Source: Lineolata rhizophorae
Lineage: Eukaryota > Ascomycota > Dothideomycetes > Lineolatales > Lineolataceae
NCBI GenBank assembly: GCA_010093515.1
Contig: MU001674.1
Coordinates: 1,447,283 to 1,511,282, forward strand
Direction of reading: 5' to 3'
Length of the DNA: 64,000 nt
Each line of letters opens with the position of its first letter. Position 1 is the stretch's first letter. The position numbers and the translations under genes are program-made. The notes beneath the pieces are model-generated. The model was not told the DNA's origin and ran no database searches. It saw only the letters and a program-made list of their open reading frames with translations. This document shows, in pieces, positions 1 through 12,257 of the stretch.

Positions 1-561
1 CCTTGCTACGTCCGGTTACTCCCAGAACTCCATTGGAATTTACACCGACTGCCTGATCGATATTAGATCTGTTCAAGAATTTCTTTTTTTTCTAACTTGC
101 TGTCTCTTTCGCCAGCAAATTCTTTCCGACGCAATGCCTTAGTCTATTCACGCGATAACAGCTAATGTTCAGATCTTCTTAACTATGCAGACGGAGATCG
201 ACTAGTCAAATACGTCCTGCCGCCAGTGGGGTACCCTAGCTTCTGCATTGTTCAAGATTCTAACGGATGGGTTAAGTCGGGATCTGTCTACCCTAAATGG
301 CAAACCACATGTCGGAAGTCCTTGCCGTTACTCAAAGTTCTTACTGATGATGGAGAGGTGGATGCGATCACATCATACCAAGGCGCATCCTGCCGTCAGA
401 ATCAAGCAAAGAGAAGAAATCGGAGCCGAAGCAATGACCGCTTGCAATTTTGAGATGTCGGTGAAAGTCGTGCCATGCTCAAGTTTCGAACCTGCTGTCT
501 CTTTTCGTTTTCTGGTGCGTGGTGTGTCCTGCAAAGAAGGGTTAAACCGTTAGCCAGACCC

Positions 562-598
562 AAAAAATAAAAATAAAAATAAAAAATAAAAAATAAAG
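562..598. repeat. A-rich short tandem repeat
   Basis: An imperfect tandem array of A4-6T units covers about 37 bp. It is a simple low-complexity tract with no coding content. Confidence 0.8.
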
Positions 599-2307
599 TT
601 TCTGACAAAACGACCAGCAAAATGATGGCATGTGCAACACATGACGACATTCCAAAACTCAGAACTCGTTGCAGCCCGTGCCACGCGCAACATAACCCAT
701 TGTCCTTTTTTTCCCAAGCGCGCGAGTCGCTAAAGCTTCTCGCCAAGTAGTGCGAGTTTTGCAACCCCCTTCAACCCCCCATGTCGCAGGCGGCGCTGAG
801 CAAAGGCCGAAAGACCGAAGTTGCCGAGATATGCACGGACAAATGCTTCATATAAAGCCTTGTCACCACATAGGCGAATTGTGGCGCCGAGAGCTGGCGG
901 TGGTACATATGTAGCGCCGTGCGGAGAGCGCGAGGTGGCTTGGGGGAATGGCAAGGGTCGAGGGGTCGCGTAGAGCCATGTGGTACGTTGGGCGCTGCAC
1001 GCCGCGCGACTTGGCGGCGCGCAGCTTAGCCTTATCCTTGACGGTTTGGCGGTCTTGGAAAACGGTGAGCCCCGTTGGCGGGTAGGTTAGGTTGACGCCC
1101 AGCGAGAGGGAGGGAGAGAGAGAGGGGGGGCCAGAGAGCCAAGAGGCGTCGCGTTGAAAATGGACGCAAAGCTGCGGGATAAGTCCAAGACGCAATTCTA
1201 GAACAATGCACCCTAGGATCGGTGCTTTCCCATTCATGGCAGCTGCTTGTAACGCAGGTACAGGAGTGCACATGGTCGTGGGGTATAAACACGGGGCGTC
1301 ATACAGCTTGATGATGATGCCATTAGGAGACGAATAGGAGAAGTGACCTACTATGTAAACCACCTACGAGGGGAAAAGAAAGAGTTCGCTTCACGACGCG
1401 CCTGGACCATGCGAATAGGAGTCCCGGCGCTTGGGGTGGTCAGATTTCAATCGGTCAACACGTGGCAGCCCTGCGACGACAAAAGGATCTGACTGGATGC
1501 CACCAAGGTCCAGGTGTGAACCTTAAGGATACGTTCTGCCAGATAGGAAGGCGCTAAGGCCTGGTCGACTCTAAATGAAAAGCAAAAGTTACACGACCGG
1601 ATAGGCCAGAGTTGTTGTAGATCTACCCGGGCACCGGCGGCTGGACTCCATACCAGCACAGCTGAACAGCCGCGAAATCGCGCGACGTTCTCGTATACAC
1701 GTCTCTAGACCCGCCAGGTGATGAGACGGACCCTTCCATGCGCTGGAGTCCCCTCGAGTCTCGTCCACGTGAAGCGGGCGCGATGAGTGGTTGCGATTCA
1801 GAAGGAGGAAATGTACGTACGTAGCTGGGACCCACCGGCCCAAAAGCCAGAACGGATCGGCAAAGTGCCAGAGCTGTGGTAGGGAACCGAAAGGATCCAG
1901 CCCTGGGGCCCTGTCCTGCCAAGCCCGCCCCACATTGGCAAATGCATTACCAAGATTGATCTATATCGGGCCCCCGCGTACCTATTTCTGGGGAAAGCTG
2001 GTATCTCGCTACTTATAGGTGCGCTATAGGCAATTTCTGCCTTTCCCTCCGCTGATGCCGAAGGCCGAGAAAGGTCCTATACGACTTTGCTCCCCGGCCC
2101 AAAGGCGTGCGCCCGTTTAATTTGACATGTTCCACCGCTTATACGTTCAAGGCCCAAAAAATGCAAGTGGTGATACCTTGCTGCCTTCCTCGTGGCGCTT
2201 AAAGCATCCGGACACGGTGCCCCAAAAAAAATCATTTAAAATTACTATGCAAAGCGCAACGGCTCGCGGGTATCGCATCGCTCGGGCGCTAATAAATAAG
2301 GAGGCGG

Positions 2308-2328
2308 CCTATACGAGAAACGTATAGG
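2308..2328. other. Perfect 8-bp inverted repeat (hairpin)
   Basis: CCTATACG at 2308-2315 is followed by the loop AGAAA and then by CGTATAGG at 2321-2328, an exact inverted repeat. The same 8-mer CCTATACG recurs near 2074, and TATAGG words occur near 2014, 2028 and 2772. It could be a protein-binding dyad or chance; no gene start is near it. Confidence 0.6.
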
Positions 2329-4561
2329 TGACGAAACCGCCTCGAGCGGCTGTGCCATGGGTTCGTGACAAGGCGGTCAGAGCAATGGGTGTGGCTGGCG
2401 GGCGCAACGAGGGCGCGCCACAGCGGCGTTGCCGCTCGGGTGGTGGTGGCCAGTGTGACTGGTGGGCAGGCGGGCGCTCGAGCCTCGGCAAGGGACGGGC
2501 ACATCGGACCGGCCCAAGGGCTCCGCGTGCTCCGCCAAACAGCTGGTGGCTGCGTGACGGCCGTGATTGGATCAAAATTCGCTTGATTTTCTCTCCGCCT
2601 GAGTCAGCGCTAACCTTAAAGACAAGCTTGGTTTGGATCCCTGTACTACATACGTACGTGGTAGGTGGGTGCGGGCACCGCTCCGCTACCTATGCCTGCA
2701 ATTTGGAAGGGCGCAGTTTAGTTCACGAGTGGCCGTGTTTGTGGCGTCCGGCAGTCCCGTTCGTCAACTTGGCTATAGGTACAAATGTGATAGCGCTCGA
2801 GCCGTCCAGTCGCGGACTCGCACATGTCCCTGTAGCAGGGTTTACGACTTGCTGGAGTCTGGACGGGAATTCTGGCACAGAGCACGAGAGACAGACAGGG
2901 GCTCTGGTAAAATGAAGGGAAACAGAAAGACTGTACGTAGTAGGTGGCTTTCTCGCTGGTCGAGATGAGTCTTTACACCGGATAAGCGTTGCCGACGAGA
3001 GGCCCTCATCGGCAGAACATTCTTATTGCGGTCAACTAGTCGACTAAGATGTCGACGTATTCGATAATATTTGGGCGAGTTGGAGGGCATTGCGAGCCGT
3101 GACCAGAAGAACTGAAATACTATTCCACCCGGTTCAGGCATAGATGAGGGCGAGGCTGCGGGCGGCCCGGCAGCGGAAGTGCATCGAAGCCAGGAGGCTC
3201 AGATCTTTGCTGCACCCACCGAGCCTCCATGCGCCTGTCAGGCCCGTAACTCAATTCCCGGGCCCGCTGCGGGCGAAAAAGTCAGCAAACTTTACTTATG
3301 CAGAGCAGCAGTCAGCACTTAATTACGAGGGCCAGGTACCCCACCATGATGTTTGGCAGTCCGCCGTACTAAACGCGTGTGTAAGCAGCGGGAACGCCCT
3401 GCGGCAGAGCATTCTCGGTATCGCGGCAATTTGCCATGGGCACTTGGAAAAGCGGCAAGTGCAGCGCCAGGAAGGCTGCGGAATCTCGTGGACTCGTAAT
3501 GCTGTCGCATAACGATTATACAGAAGCTACTTAGGTTACAGAGCCGCGGGACTCCGCGCAGGGCTTGCCGAAAGGCTAGCACGCCCGGCTGCACTGGCAA
3601 GGTCCGAAAGGTGGAGAATGAACGGGGGGGAGAGGGGCGTGACGAGGCCTTTGTCCCAACGTCCATCAGGGTCCAGAGGGCTTGCGGAGGACGACGGTGT
3701 GGACCTGCGGGGGCTCTGCGATGTGACGGTGCCGTCGCTACTCGGCACTAAGGCGAAGAACACAGCAGCGGGAGGGCCGGCTCCACCAATCCGGGCTGGG
3801 TCCGGGCCTTAGGGCTGAACCCGCGGTCCCGGACCACCCGTTGGCTTGGCCGCACCCGGCGGGCACTCTCGCCCGCTTGTTCCCGTCCCATCCTCGCCGC
3901 GCGGCAAGCGAGGCGAGAGCGGCCGTTCACCACTGTGCGGGGCGTGTGCTTGCTCTGACGACGGATTCGATCCCGCTGCCGAAGGGCTGAACTCGACTGA
4001 CGGGCCTCTCAGGCCTAAGCCCTGAGCCCCCCGGGCCAAGCCCGCTTGTGCAGGTGGCGCCGGGTCTTGGCGTGACGGGGCGGCTACCGGACGCGGCGGG
4101 ACGGGAGAGGAGAGGGCAGGCGCGGGTAGAGAACCGCCCAGACCGCGGCGGGAAAGCGGCTGCGGTACGAGCACATGCTGCTCGGGGCCCCCTCAAAACG
4201 GTCGGGCGACGGGCAACGGAGGGGCTCGCCGCCTTCCAGGTGCCGTAGAGCGTTTGCTGAAAGAGGTCAGTGCTGCTGTTCTCAGCCCGTGCTGGGCAGC
4301 GGCGGCGCGCATGCAGCGGCTGGCTCCTGCCCCGCCCCCCTCCGTGGACCAAGACCAGAAGGGCCGTTTCGCCGGCAGCCCTACTAAGGCACTGCGAGCC
4401 TGCCCGGCGAGCCCACCCCTTCCCTCCTCCCCTGCCCGGCGGCCGGGCCCCCCTCCCCTTTCCTCCTCCCCTCCTCCCCCTCCCGGCTGCGCGCTGGGGG
4501 GTCGTGGAAGTCGCTCCCTCTTAGGGCGACGCCTGCCACGCACGGACGCCGCAGCTCCATG

Positions 4562-5232
4562 CCCGCCTGCCACCACCCCCGGCCGCTCCTGCCCGCCCTC
4601 ACCGTTCTGCTGAGCCTGTCGCGTCCCCTTCGCGCAGGCCCGAGCTAGCGTGCGCCTTCCACGTCCCCTCTGCGACTCATCGCGCTCTCCACGGTAAGCC
4701 TTGCTCATTTAAAGTGTCTCCCTTGCCGCGGCGCCCAAGCCCGCGTCCACGCAAAGCCGCAGAACTCGGTGCTGCTACAACCTCGAACCACGCTCCAAAC
4801 CACACTCCTTCAGCCGTCCCGACGCCGGCCACCGTCCTTTGACCGTCACCCATCCGCTGCAGTCAATCTCATCGTCCCCGACGATTGGCTGAGCTCCCCG
4901 TCCACGCGCCGGCCTTTGGGCTCTCTACACGCTCAAAACGAACTCGCTAAAACTTCCGTGCAACTGAAGTTGCACCTCTTGCCTTCGTCGGCCAGCAACT
5001 CACTTCGTGTCTCGGGCTTAAGACTTGGCTCGAAAACATTCATAAACCTCGTTTCTACTCCTTCACGTCCCCTCCTTTCCTTGTCCGCATCTCTTCCTCG
5101 CCGCCAGGCCTCTTGTTTCGCTTCTCTTCGATCAGCATCCCCGGCCCTTCCCCGTCTGCTTGTTTCTTGCGACAAGGCCTCCGAACCGGCCTCGACTCGG
5201 GCGTGATACTCTCCATTGAAAATCTGGACGAA
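4562..5232 (+). promoter_or_regulatory. Long pyrimidine-rich, ATG-free leader of the bZIP gene
   Basis: Between the ATG at 4559 and the start codon at 5233 there is no ATG on the plus strand in any frame for 671 nt. Much of the stretch is C/T-rich. This fits a long 5' untranslated leader kept free of upstream starts. A GTAAGC at 4694 could be the donor of a leader intron. Transcript ends cannot be seen from sequence. Confidence 0.5.
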
Positions 5233-6909
5233 ATGGACTACTCCACATATTACGCGGCTCCGCCAGCCGCTCAGCCGTTTGGCTACATGGGCATGCCTCC
5301 TACCCCTGGATTTCTCAATGACGTCGACGACTCGCGAGTTCATGTGAGTAAGCCGGTTTGCTTCAGTTCAAACTTTTCCATTTTCTGCCTGCGCGTACCG
5401 TTTCATGCGATCGTTACCCTTTCCTTTGGCGGGTTGCGGAGTTTAGAGAAGCGTGGGCGAGTAGGAAGGCTCCACAGGTGTTGGTCCACCACAAGCAGCG
5501 GGCCGAATGGCCCCCACGTCACGACGGGGTTAACGACCTCGTGCATACACCGCGCCTGTTGGGCTCGGAACTGTCTCCGCAACCCGGATTCTCTCTTTTG
5601 ATTTGGGTTTTCGCCAAACGGCCGATCTTTCCGCTAACGGGATATATGCAGGACCAACTCGATCCTTCGAGCTTTCTTCCGCAGCACTATGACGCCTTTC
5701 GATTCGCTGCTGCCGCCGCCGCCGCGGTCACGACCACCTCCTCCTCGCAACACCAGCTCCTGGTGAGCTCGCCCACGTCGAATGCAGCTACGCCGGCGCC
5801 CAATTCCGCCATGAGCCCGATCCCAGCCCACGTCGGCAGCGTCGATTCCGGCAGTGGCGTTGATCTCGATCCCGAGCGGCAGCCGACCCCGAGAACGCGC
5901 GGCAGCAGCGAGGAGAAGGAGCAGGCCAAGGATGGTGGACTGACGCCGGCGCAGAGCAGGCGCAAGGCGCAGAACAGAGCAGCGTAAGTGGTGGAATTAT
6001 CTTTTGTTCTGGCATTTCCAGCCCACCCGCCCTCCTCCCCTCCGGGACGATCGTGCACTCGTTCAATCCCCCGGTTTCCCTTTTCTTTTTCCTTACTAGA
6101 CAGTTTTGTGGGGAGGCAATGACGTCAAAAGACGAGCCATCACTTGCATGTCCAAGCACCGCCATTTGCGGTAGCAATTATCCAAGTTGCTTACAGATCC
6201 TGGGCGTTTTGCTTTGGAGTGGAACCCCCCCCCTCCCCCCCTAGCGTCAAAGACTGGCTTGCACCCCGAGCTTATCCCCTTTCCGGAACACTTTCAAGGC
6301 GTGTGCTAACATTATGTAAACAACCAAAACAGCCAACGAGCCTTCCGCGAACGCAAGGAACGCCACGTCAAGGAGCTCGAGACCAAGCTCGCCGCTCTCG
6401 AGTCGGCCAGCCATTCGCTCCAGTCAGACAACGAGCGCCTCAAGTTAGCCCTCCAGCGCGCCCACACCGAAAACCAGATCCTGCGCGCCTCGAGCGCGTC
6501 CTCGGGGCTCTCGCTGCCGCCCTCGCCCACGGCCGCCGACATGGCCGACGCCTCCTCCGCCGCCCTCGACCCTTCGCTCCTACCCTCAACCGCCGCTTCG
6601 ACCTCGTCCTCGTCGTCAAGTCTTTCCGCCGCTGCCGCCGGCGCCGACGACCAGCTCCCCGGCGCCGGCGCCGTCAGCCACCGGGGCAGCGGCGCTGCTG
6701 CTGGCTCCAAAGTGCTTCCCGCGGCCGCCACGTGGGATCTCATCCAGTCGCATCCGCTGGTGCGGCAGGGCCAAGTGGACGTCAGCGACGTGTGCGAGCG
6801 GCTGAAGCACGCGGCGCGGTGCAGCGGCTCCGGGCCCGTCTTCGAGGAGTGGGTCGTGCGCAAGGCGATCGAGGAGAGTAGGCGGGGGGGCGGCGATGAG
6901 TTGATCTAG
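5233..6909 (+). CDS. Yap/PAP1-type (AP-1-like) bZIP transcription factor
   Basis: Predicted exons are 5233-5343, 5652-5983 and 6333-6909, giving 339 residues. The second intron splits an Ala codon inside the DNA-contact motif, joining NRAA to QRAFRERK (residues about 145-156), the hallmark of the fungal Yap/Pap1 basic region. A heptad leucine stretch follows to about residue 200. An Ala-rich and Ser-rich middle is followed by a C-terminal block with Cys302 and Cys311 (VCERLKHAARC), resembling the cysteine-containing PAP1 domain seen in several fungal Yap-like factors. It should act as a nuclear DNA-binding dimer, possibly in stress response or secondary metabolism; that role is family-based. 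The start is the first ATG after a long ATG-free leader, in a MDYS context. Which Yap paralogue it is (for example the Fcr3-like group) I cannot settle. Confidence 0.9.
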
Positions 6910-8436
6910 GTAAACCCGGCGCGACAGAAAGGCGTTTCGTCCTCTTTTTTTTATCATGTCGTTTTTCTTTTTTTTTTTTTGCGCCCGTTCACGACATGCT
7001 TTCCCGTCTTGGGATGATACGAGCTATATATTAGGGAGGGAATGCCAATTCAGGTTTGGCTTGTGCTTGGTTTGGTTTTTGAGTTTATTTTCTTGTTTCG
7101 CGGTCTTCTTCTAAGCTTTGGAAGCTTTGGAGCCTTTGGTGTTTGTATCGCAGCTCCCTTTTCTTAATGGGCCATCTGGGAATCGATGGAACGGTATGAC
7201 GATCATGACATGGGACTCAAAGAGATACAGACTGATTTTCTTCTTTTTCATGGGTAGGCCGGGAGGATACATGACAGCTTGATCATTCAGGGTTTCTCTA
7301 ATCTACTTGCACAGTGCGTGGGTCAGGGCATATGGGATCGGGCTTGTTCAATGGGGTCCCGCTCTTTTCTTAAACCACAAGAGACATTCTCGAACCTTCC
7401 TGAATGGGGGAAAGAGAGAGGCCACGGAGCTTCTTTTTGGGCCAATAGTTTCTCCTATTTGTCGTACTTTTGTCCTTAGTACTTGGTCAAACAAAATGCC
7501 AACAAGTTCAAGGTCCGAGAGTTCTAGTTCGTCCTCATGCTTCTTGCGCTACCTTACCCTTTTCCCCTTAACTGCCATGGAGAAACAGAAACCGACAGCT
7601 CCATTCATGATTTAGTCCCGCAAGAGTGCAGAAAACATGTTGTGACACTTTTGTTAAGACCAATTGTCCCAATTCCACTTCTTCCGCTCAAAAGCCACCA
7701 ACGGAACATGGTCATATGGGGCACAGCTCGTCCCGTCGTGCTTTCCCCATTTGCGTAAACCTACCATGAACTCGCGCTCCTCCCCTCCCCCCTCCCCGGA
7801 CATCCGACAGGATCCACGAGCGGGCTTGACAATGACGGGTAGGCAATCGATCTTCAAACCAACCCCCCCCCCCGCCCCCCCGCGGCCAGGCATGTGCCCC
7901 GCGGCTTGCCTGCTTGCTGGGTGGCAGCACCACCCGGCCACCCACTCCTACTTACAACCACAGCCGGACACATAAGTGCAGCGCGGCCGAGAGGGGCAAC
8001 CGCAGAACACCCCATTCACAACAAGGGCAGCACGAGCACGCACGCAATCGCCCGATGACGAGCAAAAAGATCCTCACAAAAAAATGAAATGAAATGAAAC
8101 AAAAGCAGCTCTGCGGCCCGCCTGAAGCGCGCCGTCTCCGCCAGCTAGCCCACGGCACGACGAACCCACCCACCCACGACGCACACACACGGCGAGGGAC
8201 CTACGTAGGCGGGTATGTAGCTCTGCTCTGCTCCGCTCTGCTCCGTTCTGCCTACGGCCGCGAGGTTGGCCACCCACGCGCCGCAGCCTCCCCCTCCCCC
8301 CCTCCCCCCTCCTCTGGCGCTTTTCCGCACAGCCAAGACGCGGAATGCGGGCTTCGGCCTGCGACGGCCCGGCGGCGGCGCGCGGCGCCGTGGGCCGGAG
8401 TATCAGCCGCGCCAACGGAAGCACGCGCACATGCAT

Positions 8437-8475
8437 ACACACACACACACGCAGAGAGAGAGAGGGAGAGAGAAA
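8437..8475. repeat. CA/GA microsatellite
   Basis: An (AC)n run at 8437-8450 passes into an (AG)n-rich run. It is a simple-sequence repeat in non-coding DNA. Confidence 0.85.
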
Positions 8476-8614
8476 GTGACAGAGGCACCTCCCCCCTCTG
8501 GGGGTCCCCCTGGCGGCCGGATCACCCGCTCAAGGAGCCCCGTCCGCCGGTGTGTCTTGTGTCCGCGTGGGCTGCAACGGCGGCGGGCGGGAAGCCCGCG
8601 ACACGGCGCGCGTT

Positions 8615-8680
8615 GGGGGGGGGGGGGGGGGGGGGGGCCCGCGGCGGGGGGGGGGGGGGGGGGGGGGGGGGGGGTGGGGG
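8615..8680 (+). repeat. Two adjacent long G homopolymers
   Basis: G23 (8615-8637) is separated by CCCGCGGC from G29 (8646-8674), followed by T and G5. Such tracts can form G-quadruplexes and are hard to sequence, so the exact lengths may be assembly-dependent. Confidence 0.9.
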
Positions 8681-11336
8681 CACGGGCAACTGGGACTCGA
8701 ATCCCCCTCCCGGGAGCCAAGAGGCCGAAACTGGAGAAAGCTCGATGGAGGAAACCTGGGGCACGAAAGGACGGGCGGTACATGCCACGCACAGCGCATG
8801 CATACCGCCGCGCGGGCGGGCAGAAAGGCAGGGGAGAACGGAGAGGAACGCCATCCATGCTGAGCCGCCGGTCGATCGAATCGGCGGCCGGGCGAATGAG
8901 CGAGCCCGGCCCTCCCCACCCAGCCGCGCTGAGCAGGCACGGATAAAGGAAATGCCATGGTTCGTAGGGTTGTTGGACCAAGAGCGACGCGGCTGGAATG
9001 CGATTTTCGGGTTTTGACTTCCCAACACGCACTCCTGCCCTCCCCCCCCCTCCCCGGCTGTCCCAGTCCACTGGGGCCGGGTGGTGTCGCGGGCAGACCC
9101 CGCGTCCGCGGTGATGAATCAGCGGCGGCGCGCGTCGATTGACGCCAATGGACTGGGCCCTGGGGCTGCTGACTTGCGCGATTGCCGTCCCTCATCCTCT
9201 GCGGAAGCACTCGCAGGTAGCGTGGAAGTGGGCACTAGAGGGGTGGGGGTAGGGGGGGAGGGGTTATGGAGCTTCGCACGGGCAGTGCCACCAGGCGGGA
9301 TCGGATGGTTAACCACTCGGGCGTGGTCCTTTCAGTGTTGAACATCGGCAGGACGGATGCCCAGACCAATCATAATAGCGCACCTTAACGACGTTCCTAG
9401 AGCAGAAAGTTAGAAAGATGGAAGTGTTGGCGATGCTTGGCTCTCTTCCTGCACGAGCCCGTCTGGCTTGGCAACGGGATGCAGACATGTCGCAGAAAAC
9501 AGTGTCTCGGGAAAGCTGCTTCGTTTGATGGGACGGAAGTAGGAAAAGCTGGAATAGGCCAAGTCGAAGGGACGTGGTTGTTTCGCGGATCCTGTGGCTA
9601 CAAGGCTGACAAAGTCCGGAAATGGTGTGCGTGTCTCCCTTCTTGCTGTTCGATTGGCTCGATTCGCACCACCGGAATGGGTCCAACATTGCTGCGTCAT
9701 GCCCATCGACGGCAGGGTTAGTAACGGGCGAGAGCTGCAGCTAGAGGTTTGCCAAGACCAATGGGGACGTGGGGCAACAATCGACTGGTGCCAGCTTAAC
9801 CGGCAAACACCACTGACATAGTCGTGGATGCAGTGGCAGCAGAGGGCTTGTTTGATGTTCGCCTTGACGTGCAGCCACCACGCATCGATTGAAGACTGTG
9901 CATGTATTGTCAAGAAGATATCCATTCTGTCTCGCCAAGCTCAGCTTCAATAGCAGACCTGCGCTGAAAGAGGCAAGTATAGCCGTGCATTGCATCTGCA
10001 ATTATTTGAGATACCGTTCAAGCTTGGCCTTGCGACAAAGCCGTTTGGCTGGGGCTCCCGTCCCCGCAGAGTAGATACATACTTTGTCAGCCAGCAGAGC
10101 TGTGACGGCGGCACGCAACAGGGACGGCCGCACACCTCCAGGAGGGGAAAAAAAGAGAAAGCGAAAGTAGCGGGGCTCTTTGCCAAGGGCGCACGCAGCT
10201 GGACAAGGCGGCCCCATTAAAAGCTATTGCGAACATGTGCCCATTCTGGATAATGGTCGGCGCGTCTCGGCCGCTGCAACTACTGAGGTGCACAGGCAGC
10301 TTGGACGGCAGCGATTCCGGGGCAGTAGCTCGAGCAAGGCCCGTGTTTTCTTCTCGCAGAAAAGCCAGGGGTACGTTTCTTTTTCGCGTGCTTTCGCGGC
10401 GAAAAGCTGTTCCGTCAAACAGCGCTGCAGCGGCAGGTTTCGGATCCCGCGCGGCGAGCGACACCAAACGACATGGTTCGCCGGCATTCCAGAACTGCCG
10501 TGCTCTTACACCCGCCATGGGCCGCTGCCATGACACCGTCAAGTCACAACCGAAGACAACGAAGCACCCACAGCCTCGTTTTTCGCGACTTGAGTCCTAA
10601 AGTGGAAGGTTAGTTGGGCGCGCAAAGTCCCAGACAACCGCGGTGCCCAGTGGAAGGCTACGGAGCCCGGGCAAATGCGAGCCAGATTGAGCCACTGCTC
10701 TAACAAGTCCACGAACATGAGACTTCGCCAATGGCCGACGAAACCGCATCTTTGTGGTCAAGGTTTGCCATGCTTTGGTTGTCCCGGGCGCCGGTCAATA
10801 GTGTCCCGCTGGTTTCTGGCGGCAGAGGCCAGGGCTGTGCTCGAGTAGAATGGCGGCAGTCGTATACAAGCAGCGGGGCCCGCCATCCAAATCGCTCGCT
10901 GCGGTCTATCCCGTGGTCGGGGGAGTCGATCGACTCTCTGGATTGGCGGGACGGGACGGGCTGCGAGTTGACTATTTTGCTGAAAGCCATCGACCCAAGG
11001 GTGAGACCCGCTTGGTGGTGGGCAAGACAACATTGCCAAAGGGCAGCGCGACCCGCACCACGGGCTAGGTTTAATCGTACGATAGATCTAGTGCGTGCAG
11101 GCCGACAGACGATGTAGATCCGAACACGAGCAGACGTGGTTTCCGGTGGGGAGAAGAAGGGCGCTAGCACCTGGGGCGGCATGGCGCGCAAAAGGCTTGG
11201 CATGTGAATGCGCATGTCAGCACTGCGAAAAGTGTATGGGCGCGGTTACTTAAGCCCAGCCCTATCAGGTCGGTGCTCCTACTGGCCCGCCCCGCCGGAC
11301 CCGGTCTCCGGCGATGCCCCGCCGCGGCGGCGCAAG

Positions 11337-11356
11337 CCCCCCCCCCCCCCCCCCCC
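11337..11356 (+). repeat. C20 homopolymer
   Basis: Twenty consecutive C residues sit in GC-rich non-coding DNA; the length may vary by strain or by sequencing. Confidence 0.9.
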
Positions 11357-12257
11357 GGTCGTGTCCGGGCAGCTCACTTATCTGCCCACCCTGGGCCGTC
11401 TGCGCCCGCCATTCGCCGGCCAGAGGCCGTCGGCCGCGACGTCTCCCATCCTACCGCGCATCGGGATGCGAGGGGGATCGGGTCTCACGCTAGAACCCAA
11501 AGCCTAAGCGCCTGACGAGGCCAATCAGTGCGTTCGTTCGTTCGTCTGGGACGGACCAGAGCACTATGGAAGACTACTAGAAGCGCGCACCCCAGCATCC
11601 GCCGACGGAATCATGCCGCAAGTGAGAGGATGAGTCGTGCGCCGCGTGCGGGCCCGTCTGCGAGCCGTCGGGCGACTAGTCCTCTTCCGGTGAATGCTCG
11701 TATCTGCAGGTCACTCGTAGAGCCCGCCAATAGAAAGCCCGTGGGTGCCGGCTTCGCTTGCCCTCGACCAAAGGATCTGCCTTACGTACGCCCGGCTCGA
11801 GGCAGCAACAGCCGATGGCCCATGTGCGTTGAGCTTCAACCCTTCAGTCCCAGTCGCTATCACCGCTGTCTTCGCCTCCACCTCTTCCCACGTGGCCCTG
11901 CCTTATCGTGCTTTTTGTGTTACCGTCGTCTTCGTCGGTCCGCTTTCCCTGGTGTCGCTGCAGTCGCATGTCGTTTCTCTCAACGGCGCCCGCTTCCACT
12001 AGCACATTTTCGACGTCTGCTCGTTTGTGCATGCCATGTGCGGTTAGTCTTTATGTGGCTTTTTGTGAAACGGGTAGTCAAATGAGCCTTGGAGCACGAT
12101 AAAACTCCGTGCCGTGTGCCGAGAAACTTTGAACCCCTCAGCCTTAACCGTGCGCAGGAAATTCGAAGACCTTGCCATGCCTTCCATCGGCCTCGTGCCG
12201 TGCCAGAAACGGTAGGTTTCTGTAACCAGGCTCGGCCATAAGTCTCTACCATGCGAG

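Larger units (their letters stand above)
1..4561. other. Long non-coding stretch upstream of the bZIP gene
   Basis: No reading frame here resembles a known protein. The frames that are open lack fungal codon character, recognisable motifs or plausible introns. Base composition shifts from mixed (1-1000) to very GC-rich (about 3100-4560, with C-rich runs near 4410-4500). The stretch holds an A-rich tandem tract, a short hairpin and scattered TATAGG/CCTATA words between 2000 and 2800, listed separately. Large upstream regions of this kind are common in front of fungal transcription-factor genes, so part of it may be regulatory; that is inference. Confidence 0.6.
6910..12257. other. Non-coding region with simple repeats
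   Basis: About 5.3 kb with no recognisable gene. The first few hundred bases are T-rich and probably hold the bZIP 3' end. From 7800 to 9100 the DNA is GC-rich and low in complexity, with C runs near 7862-7880, purine and CA microsatellites, and two very long G runs. Open frames there (for example 8094-9017) are Gly/Pro/Arg-rich by-products of composition. From 9300 to 12250 I see no motifs, tRNAs or transposon ends. Confidence 0.6.

Noticed and set aside
863-1363. 166-codon minus-strand frame
   Set aside because: No recognisable domain, no plausible introns and poor coding character.
8094-9071. Open frames of 222-307 codons on both strands
   Set aside because: Created by G/C homopolymers and microsatellites; poly-Gly/poly-Pro with no family similarity.
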